Source: CAVVJA01 sp963779485 (GTDB lineage Bacteria; Actinomycetota; Actinomycetes; Mycobacteriales; Jatrophihabitantaceae). Taken from it: a stretch of 64,000 nt of DNA. The notes beneath the pieces are model-generated. The model saw nothing but the letters and a program-made list of their open reading frames with translations, was not told where the DNA came from and did not search any database. The stretch lies in assembly GCA_963779485.1 (NCBI GenBank), contig CAVZYJ010000008.1, positions 310,001 through 374,000 of the forward strand, given 5' to 3'. Position 1 is the stretch's first letter. Each line of letters opens with the position of its first letter. The translations under genes and the position numbers were made by a program. Below are positions 51,331 through 60,427 of this stretch, piece by piece.

Positions 51331-52286
51331 GGCCGGAATCCGGTCACCTCGGCGTTGTAGAACAGCCCGGGCGGGACGACCGATTCGAGCACCCGGTCAA
51401 CGGCGGATAGCCGCCGCCATGACCTGAAGGCGAACTTCGCCCAACGGATGCCGAGCTTCTCGCGGGGCACCGCGTGTTCGAAGGTGCGCACCGGCCAGCC
51501 CAACCAGGCCGACGTGAGCTCCTCGGTGCGTACCTCGACGTCGACGGCCCCCGCTCGCAAAGCCGTGCGCCGGAGCTCGGACGGAACGAAGGTGTGCAGG
51601 TCGACGACGGCCTCCAGGGCGGCGGCCCGTGAGGACTCGTCGAGCTCGGACCGCGGCCGCCGCCACGCCTCTAGCCCGGGGAGCCGGGTCGCGCGGGTGA
51701 CCGTCCACCAGGTCGCGCGGGACAGCCGCCGAGCGATGGCGTCACCCCATTTGGTGGGCTCGCCGGCGAAGACGAACCGGCCGCCCGGCTTGAGCACTCG
51801 CAGCACCTCGCGGAGGGCCTGCTCGACGTCCGGAATGTGGTGCAGTACAGCGTGACCGACGACCAGGTCGAACGTCGCCTCCTCGTAGGGCAGTCGTTCG
51901 GCGTCGGCGACCCGACCTTCGACCTGAAAGCCGAGCGACTCAGCATTCTGCCCAGCGGCGCCGACCATCCCCGGCGAGAGGTCGGTGACGTGAGCGTTGC
52001 CCGGCATCGTGTCGATCACGCCAGCAAGCATCAGGTTCAAGATGAAGAACCCGGTACCGCACCCCACTTCGAGCGCGGTGCCATAGGGCCAGCCCGCCCG
52101 CCCGGCGATGTGTTGGAAGCGGTCACGGGCGTAGTCGACGCACCGCTCATCGAAGGAGATCGACCATTTCTGGTCGTAGGTCTGGGCCTCCCAGTCGTGA
52201 TACAGGATGTTGGCCAGCTTGGGGTCCGACCACGCCGCCTCGATCTCGGCCGGCGAGGCGTGCGGGTGCGCGGCAGGCACGGTCAT
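51327..52286 (-). CDS. Class I SAM-dependent methyltransferase
   Basis: 319 residues. The SAM-binding motif I is ALEVGCGTGFFILNL, motif II includes VEGRVADAERLPYEEATFDL and motif III is VLKPGGRFVFAGEPT, in the order of Methyltransf_11/UbiE relatives. A C-terminal extension of about 120 residues after the fold (PRSELDESSRAAALEAVVDL onward) is conserved in actinobacterial homologues. ATG 52286 is the start that fits the family; a 14-residue in-frame extension upstream is possible. The acceptor substrate is unknown. Confidence 0.85.
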   Translation of the reverse strand: MTVPAAHPHASPAEIEAAWSDPKLANILYHDWEAQTYDQKWSISFDERCVDYARDRFQHIAGRAGWPYGTALEVGCGTGFFILNLMLAGVIDTMPGNAHVTDLSPGMVGAAGQNAESLGFQVEGRVADAERLPYEEATFDLVVGHAVLHHIPDVEQALREVLRVLKPGGRFVFAGEPTKWGDAIARRLSRATWWTVTRATRLPGLEAWRRPRSELDESSRAAALEAVVDLHTFVPSELRRTALRAGAVDVEVRTEELTSAWLGWPVRTFEHAVPREKLGIRWAKFAFRSWRRLSAVDRVLESVVPPGLFYNAEVTGFRP

Positions 52287-52293
52287 CGGCAGC

Positions 52294-53094
52294 TCAGCTG
52301 CCGGAGAACTCGGCCCGGCCGGGCCCACGGTCGATGAACGATCTCATTCCGGCCGTGCGATCCGACGTCGCGAACAGCGACGCGAACAGGTGGGACTCGA
52401 GGCGCAGCCCGCTCGCCAGGTCGGTATCCAGCCCGTTGTCGATCGCTGCCTTGGCCGCGCGTAACGCCAGGGCGGGACCGCCGGCGAACTTCGCGGCGAG
52501 CTTGACGGCGGTGGGATAGACCTCGGCCGCCGGTACCACCACGTCGACCAGGCCAATCTCGAGGGCCTCGTCGGCGGGAACGAACCGCCCGGTATAGATG
52601 AGATCCTTGGCCTTCGCCGGCCCGATCAGCCGAGGCAGCCGCTGCGTCCCACCGCAGCCCGGAATGACGCCCAACAGGATCTCGGGTTGCCCCCACTGGG
52701 CATCGTCGGCGCTGACCCGGAAATCCGCGGCCAGGGCGAGTTCGCACCCGCCACCGAGCGCGTATCCGGTCACCGCGGCGATGACCGGCTTGGGCAACCG
52801 GGCCAGGGCGTCGACGGACGAACTCAGCCGCTGGGCGTCGCGCACCATATCGGCGTGGCTCATCTCGGCGAACTCTTTGACGTCTGCGCCCGCCGCGAAC
52901 ACTTTCTCGCCGCCGTAGATCACGACCGCCCGAACCGCATCATCGGCGGACAGTCGCGCGACCGCGGCCCGCAGCTCCTCTTGCACCTGCTGGTTCAGCG
53001 CGTTCATCGGTGGCCGGTTCAGCCAGATCGTCGCGACCCCGACCGGTTCGTCGCCCGCGCCGTCGCCGAGCTGCACCCGTACCAGCTCGCCCAC
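52294..53094 (-). CDS. Enoyl-CoA hydratase/isomerase family protein
   Basis: 266 residues; crotonase fold. Oxyanion-hole segments GGEKVFAAGADVKEF and ALGGGCELALAADFR are present. Both catalytic glutamates appear (in GGGCELAL and in GQPEILLGVIPGCGGTQRLP), which supports hydratase activity, the second step of fatty acid beta-oxidation. The start is uncertain: GTG 53094 has AGAGGGG 7 nt upstream; GTG 53124 and GTG 53076 are also in frame. It runs with the methyltransferase downstream and the SixA-like gene upstream on one strand. Confidence 0.88.
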   Translation of the reverse strand: MGELVRVQLGDGAGDEPVGVATIWLNRPPMNALNQQVQEELRAAVARLSADDAVRAVVIYGGEKVFAAGADVKEFAEMSHADMVRDAQRLSSSVDALARLPKPVIAAVTGYALGGGCELALAADFRVSADDAQWGQPEILLGVIPGCGGTQRLPRLIGPAKAKDLIYTGRFVPADEALEIGLVDVVVPAAEVYPTAVKLAAKFAGGPALALRAAKAAIDNGLDTDLASGLRLESHLFASLFATSDRTAGMRSFIDRGPGRAEFSGS

Positions 53095-53137
53095 GCCCTC
53101 GCCCCTCTCGCCGTTCGGTGACACCGCGGTCCGTGGT

Positions 53138-53632
53138 CTAGCGCGACTTGAGATGCAACCCGGACAGGGTGCCCTGGTCGAGCGTGGCCCAATCCTCGCT
53201 GATATCGAAAACCGCGACGGCGGCGGTCGGAAAGCGCTCAGCGAGGGTCTTGCGTAGCTTCGGGTCGCCCGTCCCGTCGTCGGTCGCTTGGGCCAGCGCA
53301 TGCATCGACGGGTTGTGCCCGACCACTACGAGAATGCCGACATCCGGTGGGGTGTCGCGAACCACCTCCTGCAGGGCGTCGACGGTGTTGTCGTAGATGC
53401 GCTCGTCCTCATCGGGCGCCGGCGGGTCGGTCAGCGCTCGTGCGGCCGCCGCCCATGTCTCCGCGGCCCGACGGGCCGGGGAGGTTACGACGCGGTCCGG
53501 CGATGGTTCGTGGTCGGCCAGGTATCGTCCGATACTTTCGGCGGCGGCCGTCCCCTCCGGGGTCAGCCGCCGCCTCCGATCGAGGTCACCGTCCGCGGCT
53601 TTGGCGTGGCGGATCAATACCAGTCGTCGCAC
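53138..53632 (-). CDS. SixA-like histidine phosphatase
   Basis: 164 residues of the phosphoglycerate-mutase-like fold. The catalytic motif is LVLIRHAKAAD (His9), with VVTSPARRAAETW and the second histidine in VVVGHNPSMHALAQ. The short single domain is that of SixA phosphohistidine phosphatases, which remove phosphate from histidine in phosphorelay or PTS proteins; actinobacterial members are uncharacterised. GTG 53632 begins exactly at the first strand. The next 157 bases upstream hold no gene. Confidence 0.85.
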   Translation of the reverse strand: MRRLVLIRHAKAADGDLDRRRRLTPEGTAAAESIGRYLADHEPSPDRVVTSPARRAAETWAAAARALTDPPAPDEDERIYDNTVDALQEVVRDTPPDVGILVVVGHNPSMHALAQATDDGTGDPKLRKTLAERFPTAAVAVFDISEDWATLDQGTLSGLHLKSR

Positions 53633-53789
53633 CGGTCGAGTGTCGCACGGGCAGCCGACGGCAACGGTGCGGCCGCGGCACCGCCTGGCCGCGGGCGTTA
53701 GGTGCTTACGCCAGCTGCCGCTGTGCAGGATCGCCCGCTGGAAGGTGCCGCCCGCCGAGGGCATGGCCAGCCAAACCGGAAGACATTGG

Positions 53790-54164
53790 TCATCGGGGCA
53801 ACTCTGGATCGTCGTCGGAGCCCAGTTCGTTCGCCCGTGCGACGTAGGCGTGGCCGGGGGCATCCGGCAGCTCCATCTCGAGCAGGCACGAACCGAGGCT
53901 CTTGCCGTGGGCATCGAGGGACAAGGACCGGGTTACGCCGCCGCCGAGGGCGGAGTGCAGCACGAACTTCAACGCGAACAGCTGGGGCACCTCGTACCGG
54001 TCGACCTCGCCGCGGACGATATCGGCGAAGTGCTCACGCACTCGGGCGGCGGTGAGGTGCGCGCGCAAGAATTCGTAGTCGGCGGGGTCATAGGCGATGA
54101 CGGAGATGTCCGAGGTGTCGCCCTTGTCGCCCGTGCGGCTATGCGCCAGCTCATGAAGCCTCAT
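53790..54164 (-). CDS. AtuA C-terminal-domain-like small protein
   Basis: 124 residues: RLHELAHSRTGDKGDTSDISVIA, YEFLRAHLTAARV, LFALKFVLHSALGGGVTRSL. This is the ferredoxin-fold domain found at the C-terminus of fused AtuA proteins or, as here, as a separate gene next to AtuA. ATG 54164 overlaps the stop of the AtuA gene, so the two halves are coupled and probably form one complex. Function as for AtuA. Confidence 0.8.
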   Translation of the reverse strand: MRLHELAHSRTGDKGDTSDISVIAYDPADYEFLRAHLTAARVREHFADIVRGEVDRYEVPQLFALKFVLHSALGGGVTRSLSLDAHGKSLGSCLLEMELPDAPGHAYVARANELGSDDDPELPR

Positions 54165-55501
54165 CAGCTCTCCAACAACAGGGTTTCGGTGTGGACAGCG
54201 ACCTTCGGCACGCCTACCGACACGATGGCGATGTTTTCGCTCGCCGTCCGGGTACCTCCGCCGCCGCCGGCGGGCCCGTTGAGCCACAGCGCGGTGACCT
54301 CCTGACCGATGCGGCGGGCCGAGTGCAGGTCGAGGGTGCGACCAGCGACGCGGACCCGGACCTCCGCGGGCTCGCCGTTGCCGGGGCGGCCGGCGCCGCG
54401 GTGGACGGCGTCGACACCGATCAGCTCGAACCGCGCGTCGCTGACCGGCATATCCAGCCGCTCCAGCCGTTCACGGACGACGTCGAGGGCTAGCCGCCCA
54501 CGGGCGACCGCATTGGGGCCGGCGTAGGAGATCTCCCCGCTGCCGATATAGCCGTCGAGGTAGCCGACGGACACCTTCAGCGTCTTCGGCCCCGGCCGAC
54601 CCGATACGCCGGTAACCGATACCCGGTCAGAACCGGCTTGTTCCAACCGGATGCCGGAGAAGTCGGCGATCACGTCCGGGGTGACGTAGGCGGAGGGGTC
54701 GTGAACCTCGTACAGCAGCTGCTCGGTGACCGTGGCCACCGTGACCTGGCCGCCGGTGCCGGCCGGCTTTGTGATCACCACGGAACCGTCGGCGGTCACC
54801 TCGGCCAGCGGGAACCCGAGCCGGGCCAAGTTCGCCACCGGCTTGCATCCGGGGTCGGCGAAGTACCCGCCGGACACCTGGCCGGCGCATTCCAGCAGAT
54901 GTCCGACCGCTGTCCCGGTGCCCATCAGCTGCCAGTCCTCCGGTGCCCAGCCCAGTTCGTGGATCAGTGGGGCCAGGAACAGGCTGGGATCGGCCACCCG
55001 TCCGGTCACCACGACGTCGGCACCCCGGCGTAAGGCATCGAGCAGCGGCTCGACACCGAGGTAGGCGTTAGCAGAGATCACCGAGTCCCCGAGGGAAGCG
55101 ACGGTGGCCGGCCGTTCCAGCAGCGGCAAGTCACTGCCGCGCACCTGGTCGAGCACGTCGTCGCCCACGACGGCAGCGACCTTCAGCCCACGGATGCCGA
55201 GCTCACGGGCGACCTCGACGACGACCTGGGCCGCCGCGATCGGGTTCGCCGCACCCATGTTGGTGAGGATCCGGGTTCCCCGGCTTCGCGCTGAGGCCAA
55301 CACCGCGGTCATGCGGTCGGCGAGCCACTCGTTGTACCCACCACCCGGGTCGACCAACCGCTCACACTGGGCTGCGGCGATCGTGCGCTCGGCGAGGCAC
55401 TCGAACACGAGGTAGTCCAGGTCGCTCCGATCGACCAGCTCGACGGCCGGCTCGATGCGATCGTCAGCGAAGCCGGCGCCAGCGCCGATCCGCACGGTCA
55501 T
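54164..55501 (-). CDS. AtuA-family (DUF1446) acyclic terpene utilization protein
   Basis: 445 residues. RIGAGAGFADDRIEPAVELV starts the family domain; DYLVFECLAERTIA, ILTNMGAANPIAAAQVVVEV, DVVVTGRVADPSLFLAPLIHE and GTAVGHLLECAGQVSGGYFAD follow in the usual order. The family is named for AtuA in Pseudomonas citronellol/geraniol degradation, where its biochemical role is still unclear; most members occur outside terpene clusters. It shares a divergent control region containing a 24-bp palindrome with the hydroxyproline operon, so it may be coregulated with it. Confidence 0.85.
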   Translation of the reverse strand: MTVRIGAGAGFADDRIEPAVELVDRSDLDYLVFECLAERTIAAAQCERLVDPGGGYNEWLADRMTAVLASARSRGTRILTNMGAANPIAAAQVVVEVARELGIRGLKVAAVVGDDVLDQVRGSDLPLLERPATVASLGDSVISANAYLGVEPLLDALRRGADVVVTGRVADPSLFLAPLIHELGWAPEDWQLMGTGTAVGHLLECAGQVSGGYFADPGCKPVANLARLGFPLAEVTADGSVVITKPAGTGGQVTVATVTEQLLYEVHDPSAYVTPDVIADFSGIRLEQAGSDRVSVTGVSGRPGPKTLKVSVGYLDGYIGSGEISYAGPNAVARGRLALDVVRERLERLDMPVSDARFELIGVDAVHRGAGRPGNGEPAEVRVRVAGRTLDLHSARRIGQEVTALWLNGPAGGGGGTRTASENIAIVSVGVPKVAVHTETLLLES

Positions 55502-55535
55502 GACTTATCTCGCATGATCACACTCCGAGGCGCGA

Positions 55536-55559
55536 TGTATGTGCGCAGGCGCACATACA
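55536..55559. promoter_or_regulatory. 24-bp perfect palindrome, probable operator of the hydroxyproline operon
   Basis: TGTATGTGCGC and its exact complement GCGCACATACA are separated by AG. It lies in the 202-base divergent region, 35 bases from the AtuA start and 145 bases from the first oxidoreductase start. Symmetry and placement suggest a dimeric repressor site (for example GntR-type); no regulator gene is in the window. The rest of the region has no gene. Confidence 0.65.
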
Positions 55560-55703
55560 CCCCAGGATGATCCTCCGCATAGCGTCTGATGCCGCGGCCG
55601 TGCGACGCGGGTGCGAGGCCTGGCGTGCGGACCGCGCCTGCTTGCTGCTAGCCGCGTGCGACGATGCACGAGTGGCGGCAGGCAACGGCACCGGCCGGCT
55701 GCG

Positions 55704-56876
55704 ATGAGCGCGCCGCGCCGTACCGACACCGTGGTCGTCGTGGGGGCCGGCATCATCGGGGCGGCGTGTGCCGAGGCGCTCTCGGCCCGGGGCGTTCCGG
55801 TGACGGTATTGGACCGCGGCGGGTTCGCGGCCGGCACCACGAGTCGGTGTGAAGGCAACATCCTCGTCTCCGACAAGGCGCCCGGTCCGGAACTCGATCT
55901 CATCCGGGCGGCCCGGGCCGAATGGCCCGACCTGCTGGCGCGGATCGGCGCGTCGGACGACGTGGAGTGGGTGGAGAAGGGCGGCCTCGTCGTCGCGACC
56001 ACCGAGGCCTCGGCCGCGACGCTCGCGCACTTCGCCGCGGCGCAACGAACCGTCGGGCTCGACGCTCAGCCGGTCGATGCCGACGATGCGCATCGGCTGG
56101 AGCCGCTCCTCACGGCCGACGTCTGCTCCGCCGTGTACTACCCGCAGGACGCGCAGTTGCAACCCGTGCTGGCCACGACGGCGTTGCTCCGGGCCGTTCG
56201 GCAAAGGGGCGGCTCAGTGCGTAGCGGCGTTACCGTCCTGGGCGTGCATCGCGACGACAACGGCGCGGTCCGGTCCGTGATTACCGACCACGGCGAGATC
56301 GCCTGTGCGGCCGTCGTCAATGCGGCTGGCCCGTGGTCCGGCGAACTTGGTGACCGGCTGGGCGCGCCGGTGCCGGTACTGCCCCGCCAGGGCTTGATCC
56401 TGGTGACAGCCCCGTTGCCTCCGATCGTGCGCCACAAGGTGTACGACGCCGAGTACGTCGATGCCGTCATGAGCGGCGATGCCGCTCTGCAGACGTCGAC
56501 GGTGGTCGAATCCACCGCTGCCGGCCCGATCCTCATCGGTTCCAGCCGGCAGCGGGTCGGATTCTCGGATCGGATCGACCCGGCAGTGCTCGGCGAGATC
56601 GCCCGCAAGGCCGTCCGGCTCTTTCCGGCGCTGCGCGCAGTGCCGGTCATGCGCGCCTACGGAGGGCTGCGGCCCTACCTGCCCGACCATCTGCCGATGA
56701 TCGGGCCGGACCCACGCGTCCCCGGCGTCTGGCACGCCACCGGTCACGAGGGGGCCGGGATCGGCCTGGCGCCGACAACCGGACGCCTGGTGGCCGAGCT
56801 GTTCACCGGCGCGCAGACCCACGTCGACCCGACACCGTTCCGCGTCGACCGGCCGAGCCTCCGGCAGGCGGCGTGA
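55704..56876 (+). CDS. FAD-dependent oxidoreductase, D-hydroxyproline dehydrogenase catalytic subunit
   Basis: 390 residues of the DAO fold: VVVVGAGIIGAACAEALSARG binds FAD, AGTTSRCEGNILVSDK is the substrate-side loop and PVMRAYGGLRPYLPDHLPMI the C-terminal FAD contact. Together with the next two genes it forms the three-subunit dehydrogenase known from cis-4-hydroxy-D-proline (Lhp) and octopine/nopaline-type oxidases, giving 1-pyrroline-4-hydroxy-2-carboxylate. I chose ATG 55704; the frame is open upstream but noncoding. It is the first gene of a six-gene operon. Confidence 0.85.
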   Translation: MSAPRRTDTVVVVGAGIIGAACAEALSARGVPVTVLDRGGFAAGTTSRCEGNILVSDKAPGPELDLIRAARAEWPDLLARIGASDDVEWVEKGGLVVATTEASAATLAHFAAAQRTVGLDAQPVDADDAHRLEPLLTADVCSAVYYPQDAQLQPVLATTALLRAVRQRGGSVRSGVTVLGVHRDDNGAVRSVITDHGEIACAAVVNAAGPWSGELGDRLGAPVPVLPRQGLILVTAPLPPIVRHKVYDAEYVDAVMSGDAALQTSTVVESTAAGPILIGSSRQRVGFSDRIDPAVLGEIARKAVRLFPALRAVPVMRAYGGLRPYLPDHLPMIGPDPRVPGVWHATGHEGAGIGLAPTTGRLVAELFTGAQTHVDPTPFRVDRPSLRQAA

Positions 56877-57142
56877 ACATCACCGTGGACGGCATGCCGG
56901 TCGACGCCCTCGCCGGGCAGACCGTTGCCGTCGTGCTCCACGGACTGGGCCAGACGTCGTGGCGCACGACACGGCGGGCCGGGCGACCGCGTGGCATCTT
57001 CTGCGGTATCGGGGTGTGCTTCGACTGCCTCATCGTCGTGAACGGCCTGCCCGACGTGCGGGCCTGCCAACGCTTGGTGGCCGACGGCGACGTCATCACC
57101 ACCCAGTACGGAGTGCAGTTGCCCGATGGAGTGACGCGGTGA
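56873..57142 (+). CDS. (2Fe-2S)-binding small subunit of the D-hydroxyproline dehydrogenase
   Basis: 89 residues. Four cysteines fit a plant-type 2Fe-2S site: Cys44, Cys49, Cys52 (GIFCGIGVCFDCLI) and Cys65 (RACQRLV). Small proteins of this kind are the gamma subunits of heterotrimeric FAD amine/imino acid dehydrogenases and pass electrons between flavins. GTG 56873 overlaps the previous stop (GTGA), and its own end overlaps the next start in the same way. Confidence 0.88.
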   Translation: MNITVDGMPVDALAGQTVAVVLHGLGQTSWRTTRRAGRPRGIFCGIGVCFDCLIVVNGLPDVRACQRLVADGDVITTQYGVQLPDGVTR

Positions 57143-58473
57143 GCGTAGTCGTGGTCGGAGCCGGGCCGGCTGGACTGCACGCTGCGTCGACCGCGGCGCG
57201 GTGCGGTGCGTCAGTCCTGCTCGTCGACGCCGGACCGGCGGCGGGCGGCCAGTACCACCGGCACGCCCTCGGCGACCCGCCGCCACGGGCCGTGGCCCAG
57301 CACTGGCATCCGCGCATCGATCATCGCGTGGACACCACCGTCTGGGCGATCGACGGCCGGCGGCTGTTCCTTCGCACCGGTCCGGCTGACTCGTCCGACG
57401 GCCGAAGCTGGCAGGTCGACGCCGACGCGCTGGTGCTCGCCACCGGTGCCTACGACCGCGCGCTGCCGTTCCCGGGCTGGGATCTGCCCGGCGTGGTGAC
57501 AGCCGGCGCCGCCCAGGCCCTGGCCAAGGCCCACCGGATCGCGGTGGGCCAGCGGGTCATAGTCGCTGGCTCGGGCCCGTTCCTGCTGCCCGTCGCGACC
57601 TCATTGCTGGGCGTCGGGGCTCGCGTCGTCGCGGTGCTCGAGGCCGGGTCGACAACCGCGTGGCGGCGCCAACCGGGGGCGGTCGCCCGGATGCCCGAAA
57701 AGCTCGCGGAGCTCACGCGGTACGCCGCCACCCTGGCGCGGGCGCGCGTGCCCTACCGGACGCGCCGGGCCGTAGTCGCCGCCCACGGCCGGGACCGGGT
57801 CGCCGAGGTCACGGTGGCCGCTCTCGACGCCCGGTGGCGGCCGATCCGGGGCCGAACCCGCCGGGTATCGGTCGACGCCGTCTGCGTCGGCTACGGCTTC
57901 CTCCCACAGCTCGATCTGGCGCTCAGCGCCGGCGCCCGCCTCCGCGAAGGATTCGTCGAGGTCGATGCGGAGCAGGCGACCTCGGTCGCCGGCGTCTTCG
58001 CGGCCGGCGAGATCACCGGAATCGGCGGCGCCGATCTGGCCGCAGCCGAAGGCGAGCTGGCCGGCTATGCCGCTGCGGCATATGTCGGCCGATGGTCTCC
58101 GGTGCCGGCGCGGATCAAGCGCCGACGCGCCCGATTACGGAGATTCGCCACGGCCCTCTCCGAGGTCTACGCCGTCCAACCCGGCTGGCAGCACTGGCTC
58201 GCGGACGACACGGTCGTATGCCGGTGCGAGGAGGTCGCCGTGCAGGCGGTCCGGCGCGCGGTAGCCGAGGGCGGCGCCGACGGGCTGCGGGCGCTTCGGT
58301 TGACGACCCGGGCCGGGCTCGGCCTCTGCCAGGGACGGGTGTGCCTGCGTAACGTCGCCGACCTGGCCGAAGCCGCGATGGTCGGTCCGCTGCTCGACTA
58401 CGCGCCGAGACGCGCTGTCGCTTTCCCGATCCGGCTGGCCGAGCTGGCCGACAGCTCCTGGGAGGCCCCATGA
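57139..58473 (+). CDS. FAD/NAD(P)-binding subunit with BFD-like Fe-S domain
   Basis: 444 residues. The FAD site is VSVVVVGAGPAGLHAASTA, a second Rossmann loop is VIVAGSGPFLLPVATSLLG and GVFAAGEITGIGGADLAAAE closes the FAD pocket. The C-terminal 90 residues contain VCRCEEV and LGLCQGRVC, the four-Cys BFD-type [2Fe-2S] motif. This is the large electron-transfer subunit of the same dehydrogenase. GTG 57139 overlaps the previous gene and its stop overlaps the next start (ATGA). Confidence 0.88.
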   Translation: MSVVVVGAGPAGLHAASTAARCGASVLLVDAGPAAGGQYHRHALGDPPPRAVAQHWHPRIDHRVDTTVWAIDGRRLFLRTGPADSSDGRSWQVDADALVLATGAYDRALPFPGWDLPGVVTAGAAQALAKAHRIAVGQRVIVAGSGPFLLPVATSLLGVGARVVAVLEAGSTTAWRRQPGAVARMPEKLAELTRYAATLARARVPYRTRRAVVAAHGRDRVAEVTVAALDARWRPIRGRTRRVSVDAVCVGYGFLPQLDLALSAGARLREGFVEVDAEQATSVAGVFAAGEITGIGGADLAAAEGELAGYAAAAYVGRWSPVPARIKRRRARLRRFATALSEVYAVQPGWQHWLADDTVVCRCEEVAVQAVRRAVAEGGADGLRALRLTTRAGLGLCQGRVCLRNVADLAEAAMVGPLLDYAPRRAVAFPIRLAELADSSWEAP

Positions 58474-59405
58474 CCGCGTCGCCCGCCACTCGCGACTTAC
58501 TCGGTGGAGTGATTGTCGCCACGGCACTCCCCTACGTCGAGGATCCGGGCGCTCCGGCTGGGCTCCGCGTGGATCTCGAGCGCTACGCCGAGCACTGCCG
58601 GTGGCTTATCGCATCGGGCTGCGATGGGGTAGGCCCCAACGGTTCGCTCGGTGAGTACGCCGCCCTGACCGACGAGGAACGGCGATCCGTCGCCGAAACC
58701 GCAGTGGATGCGGTCGGCGACGCAGGCACTGTCGTGGTGGGTGTCCACGGTCCGGGCTCGCACCAAGCTCGAGCCTGGGCCGAGCACGCCCGCGACATCG
58801 GTGCGGACGGCGTGCTGTGTCTGCCCCCGACGATCTACCGGGCGAGTCGCGCCGAGATCGTCGACCACTTCGCGGCGGTCGCGGCGGTCGGGATACCGGT
58901 CATGGTCTACAACAACCCGATCGACACCAAGGTCGACCTCACGCCGGGTCTGCTCGCGGAGATCGCGCAGCTCGAACAGGTCGTGGCCGTCAAGGAGTTC
59001 TCCGGCGACGTTCGGCGCATTGTCGAGATCCGAGAGCGGGCGCCGGCGCTGACCGTCTGCGCTGGCGCCGACGACATGCTGCTCGAGGCGGTGCTGATGG
59101 GCGCGACGGGCTGGTTCGCCGGCTTCCCCAACGCGTTCCCGGCCGAATCGGTGCGGCTGTACGAGCTGGCCCGGGCCGGCGAGCTGGCCGAGGCGCGCCC
59201 GCTGTACGAGCAGCTCGTCCCGGCGTTCCGGTGGGACTCGCGCACCGAGTTCGTCCAGGCGATCAAGTACGCCATGGACCTGGTCGGCCGCTACGGCGGC
59301 CCGTGCCGACCACCGCGCGGCCCGCTCGGCGCCGAGCATCGGCTCCAGCTTGATGCCGACCTGCGGCGGGCGCTGGACTACCTGCGTCCGCAGGCGGTGA
59401 CCTGA
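58470..59405 (+). CDS. DapA-family lyase, probable pyrroline-4-hydroxy-2-carboxylate deaminase
   Basis: 311 residues; TIM barrel of the dihydrodipicolinate synthase/NAL family. The Schiff-base lysine is Lys175 in VVAVKEFSGD and the catalytic tyrosine Tyr147 in VMVYNNP; the carboxylate loop is GPNGSLGEY. In hydroxyproline clusters the family member deaminates 1-pyrroline-4-hydroxy-2-carboxylate to 2-oxoglutarate semialdehyde. That role is inferred from the operon, since sequence alone cannot separate it from other DapA-like enzymes. Confidence 0.83.
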   Translation: MTASPATRDLLGGVIVATALPYVEDPGAPAGLRVDLERYAEHCRWLIASGCDGVGPNGSLGEYAALTDEERRSVAETAVDAVGDAGTVVVGVHGPGSHQARAWAEHARDIGADGVLCLPPTIYRASRAEIVDHFAAVAAVGIPVMVYNNPIDTKVDLTPGLLAEIAQLEQVVAVKEFSGDVRRIVEIRERAPALTVCAGADDMLLEAVLMGATGWFAGFPNAFPAESVRLYELARAGELAEARPLYEQLVPAFRWDSRTEFVQAIKYAMDLVGRYGGPCRPPRGPLGAEHRLQLDADLRRALDYLRPQAVT

Positions 59406-59406
59406 C

Positions 59407-60402
59407 GTGCGGGCGGCGCGGATGTTCAGTGCCGTGGACTCGCACACCGAGGGCATGCCCACGCGGGTGATCACCGGCGGTATCGGGGTCCTGGCCGGCG
59501 CGTCCATGGCCGAACGTCGACTGCGCTTCCTCGCCGAGGCGGACGGCATCCGCCGCCTGCTCATGACCGAGCCGCGCGGCCACGCCGCCATGAGTGGCGC
59601 GATCCTTCAACCGCCGACCCGTCCCGATGCCGACTGGGGCGTGCTCTATATCGAGGTCTCCGGCTGCCTGCCCATGTGCGGGCACGGCACCATCGGCGTC
59701 GCCACCGTGCTGGTCGAGACCGGCATGGTCCGGGTGGTCGAGCCGGTTACGACCGTGCGGTTGGACACCCCGGCCGGCCTCATCGTGGCCCAGGTTCAGG
59801 TCGACCAGGGCCACGCCAGCGCGGTCACGATCGAGAACGTCCCGTCTTTCTGTGTCGAACTCGATGCGTCGGTCGACGTACCCGGGCTCGGCCAGGTCAC
59901 GTACGACATGGCCTACGGCGGCAACTACTACGCCATCCTGCCGGTCGCCGACCTGGGCATCACGTTCGGCCAGAAGGATCGAATGATCTCCGCCGGCCTG
60001 GCGATCATGGCAGCGATCAACGAGCAACGGCCACCGCGCCATCCCCTCGATCCAGAAATCGCCGGCTGCAAGCACGTGCAGCTGGTTGCGCCGGGGAGAG
60101 ACGGCGCGGATGCCCGCAATGCCATGGTGATTCATCCCGGGTGGTTCGATCGTTCGCCGTGCGGGACGGGGACGGCGGCCCGGATGGCGGCCTTGCACGC
60201 CCGGAAGGAACTCGCCGTCGGCGTGGATTTCGTCAACGAGTCGCTGCTCGGCACCCGCTTCGTCGGGCGGCTGGTGAAGGAGGTCTCGGTAGGCGAGGTC
60301 CGGGCCGTCGTGCCGACGATCACCGGGCGGGCGTGGATCACCGGAATGGCCCAGTATCTGCTCGATCCCAGCGACCCGTTCCCGGAAGGATTCCTCCTGT
60401 GA
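59407..60402 (+). CDS. 4-hydroxyproline 2-epimerase / proline racemase-family enzyme
   Basis: 331 residues. Both catalytic cysteines are present: Cys91 in LPMCGHGTIGVAT and Cys252 in DRSPCGTGTAARM. That excludes the trans-3-hydroxyproline dehydratase subgroup, which has Thr at the second site. In this operon it should epimerise trans-4-hydroxy-L-proline to the cis-D form used by the dehydrogenase. It starts with GTG one base after the deaminase stop. A proline racemase activity cannot be ruled out. Confidence 0.88.
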   Translation: MRAARMFSAVDSHTEGMPTRVITGGIGVLAGASMAERRLRFLAEADGIRRLLMTEPRGHAAMSGAILQPPTRPDADWGVLYIEVSGCLPMCGHGTIGVATVLVETGMVRVVEPVTTVRLDTPAGLIVAQVQVDQGHASAVTIENVPSFCVELDASVDVPGLGQVTYDMAYGGNYYAILPVADLGITFGQKDRMISAGLAIMAAINEQRPPRHPLDPEIAGCKHVQLVAPGRDGADARNAMVIHPGWFDRSPCGTGTAARMAALHARKELAVGVDFVNESLLGTRFVGRLVKEVSVGEVRAVVPTITGRAWITGMAQYLLDPSDPFPEGFLL

Positions 60403-60427
60403 CCGAAGAGCGGAGCGGATTGAGCCG

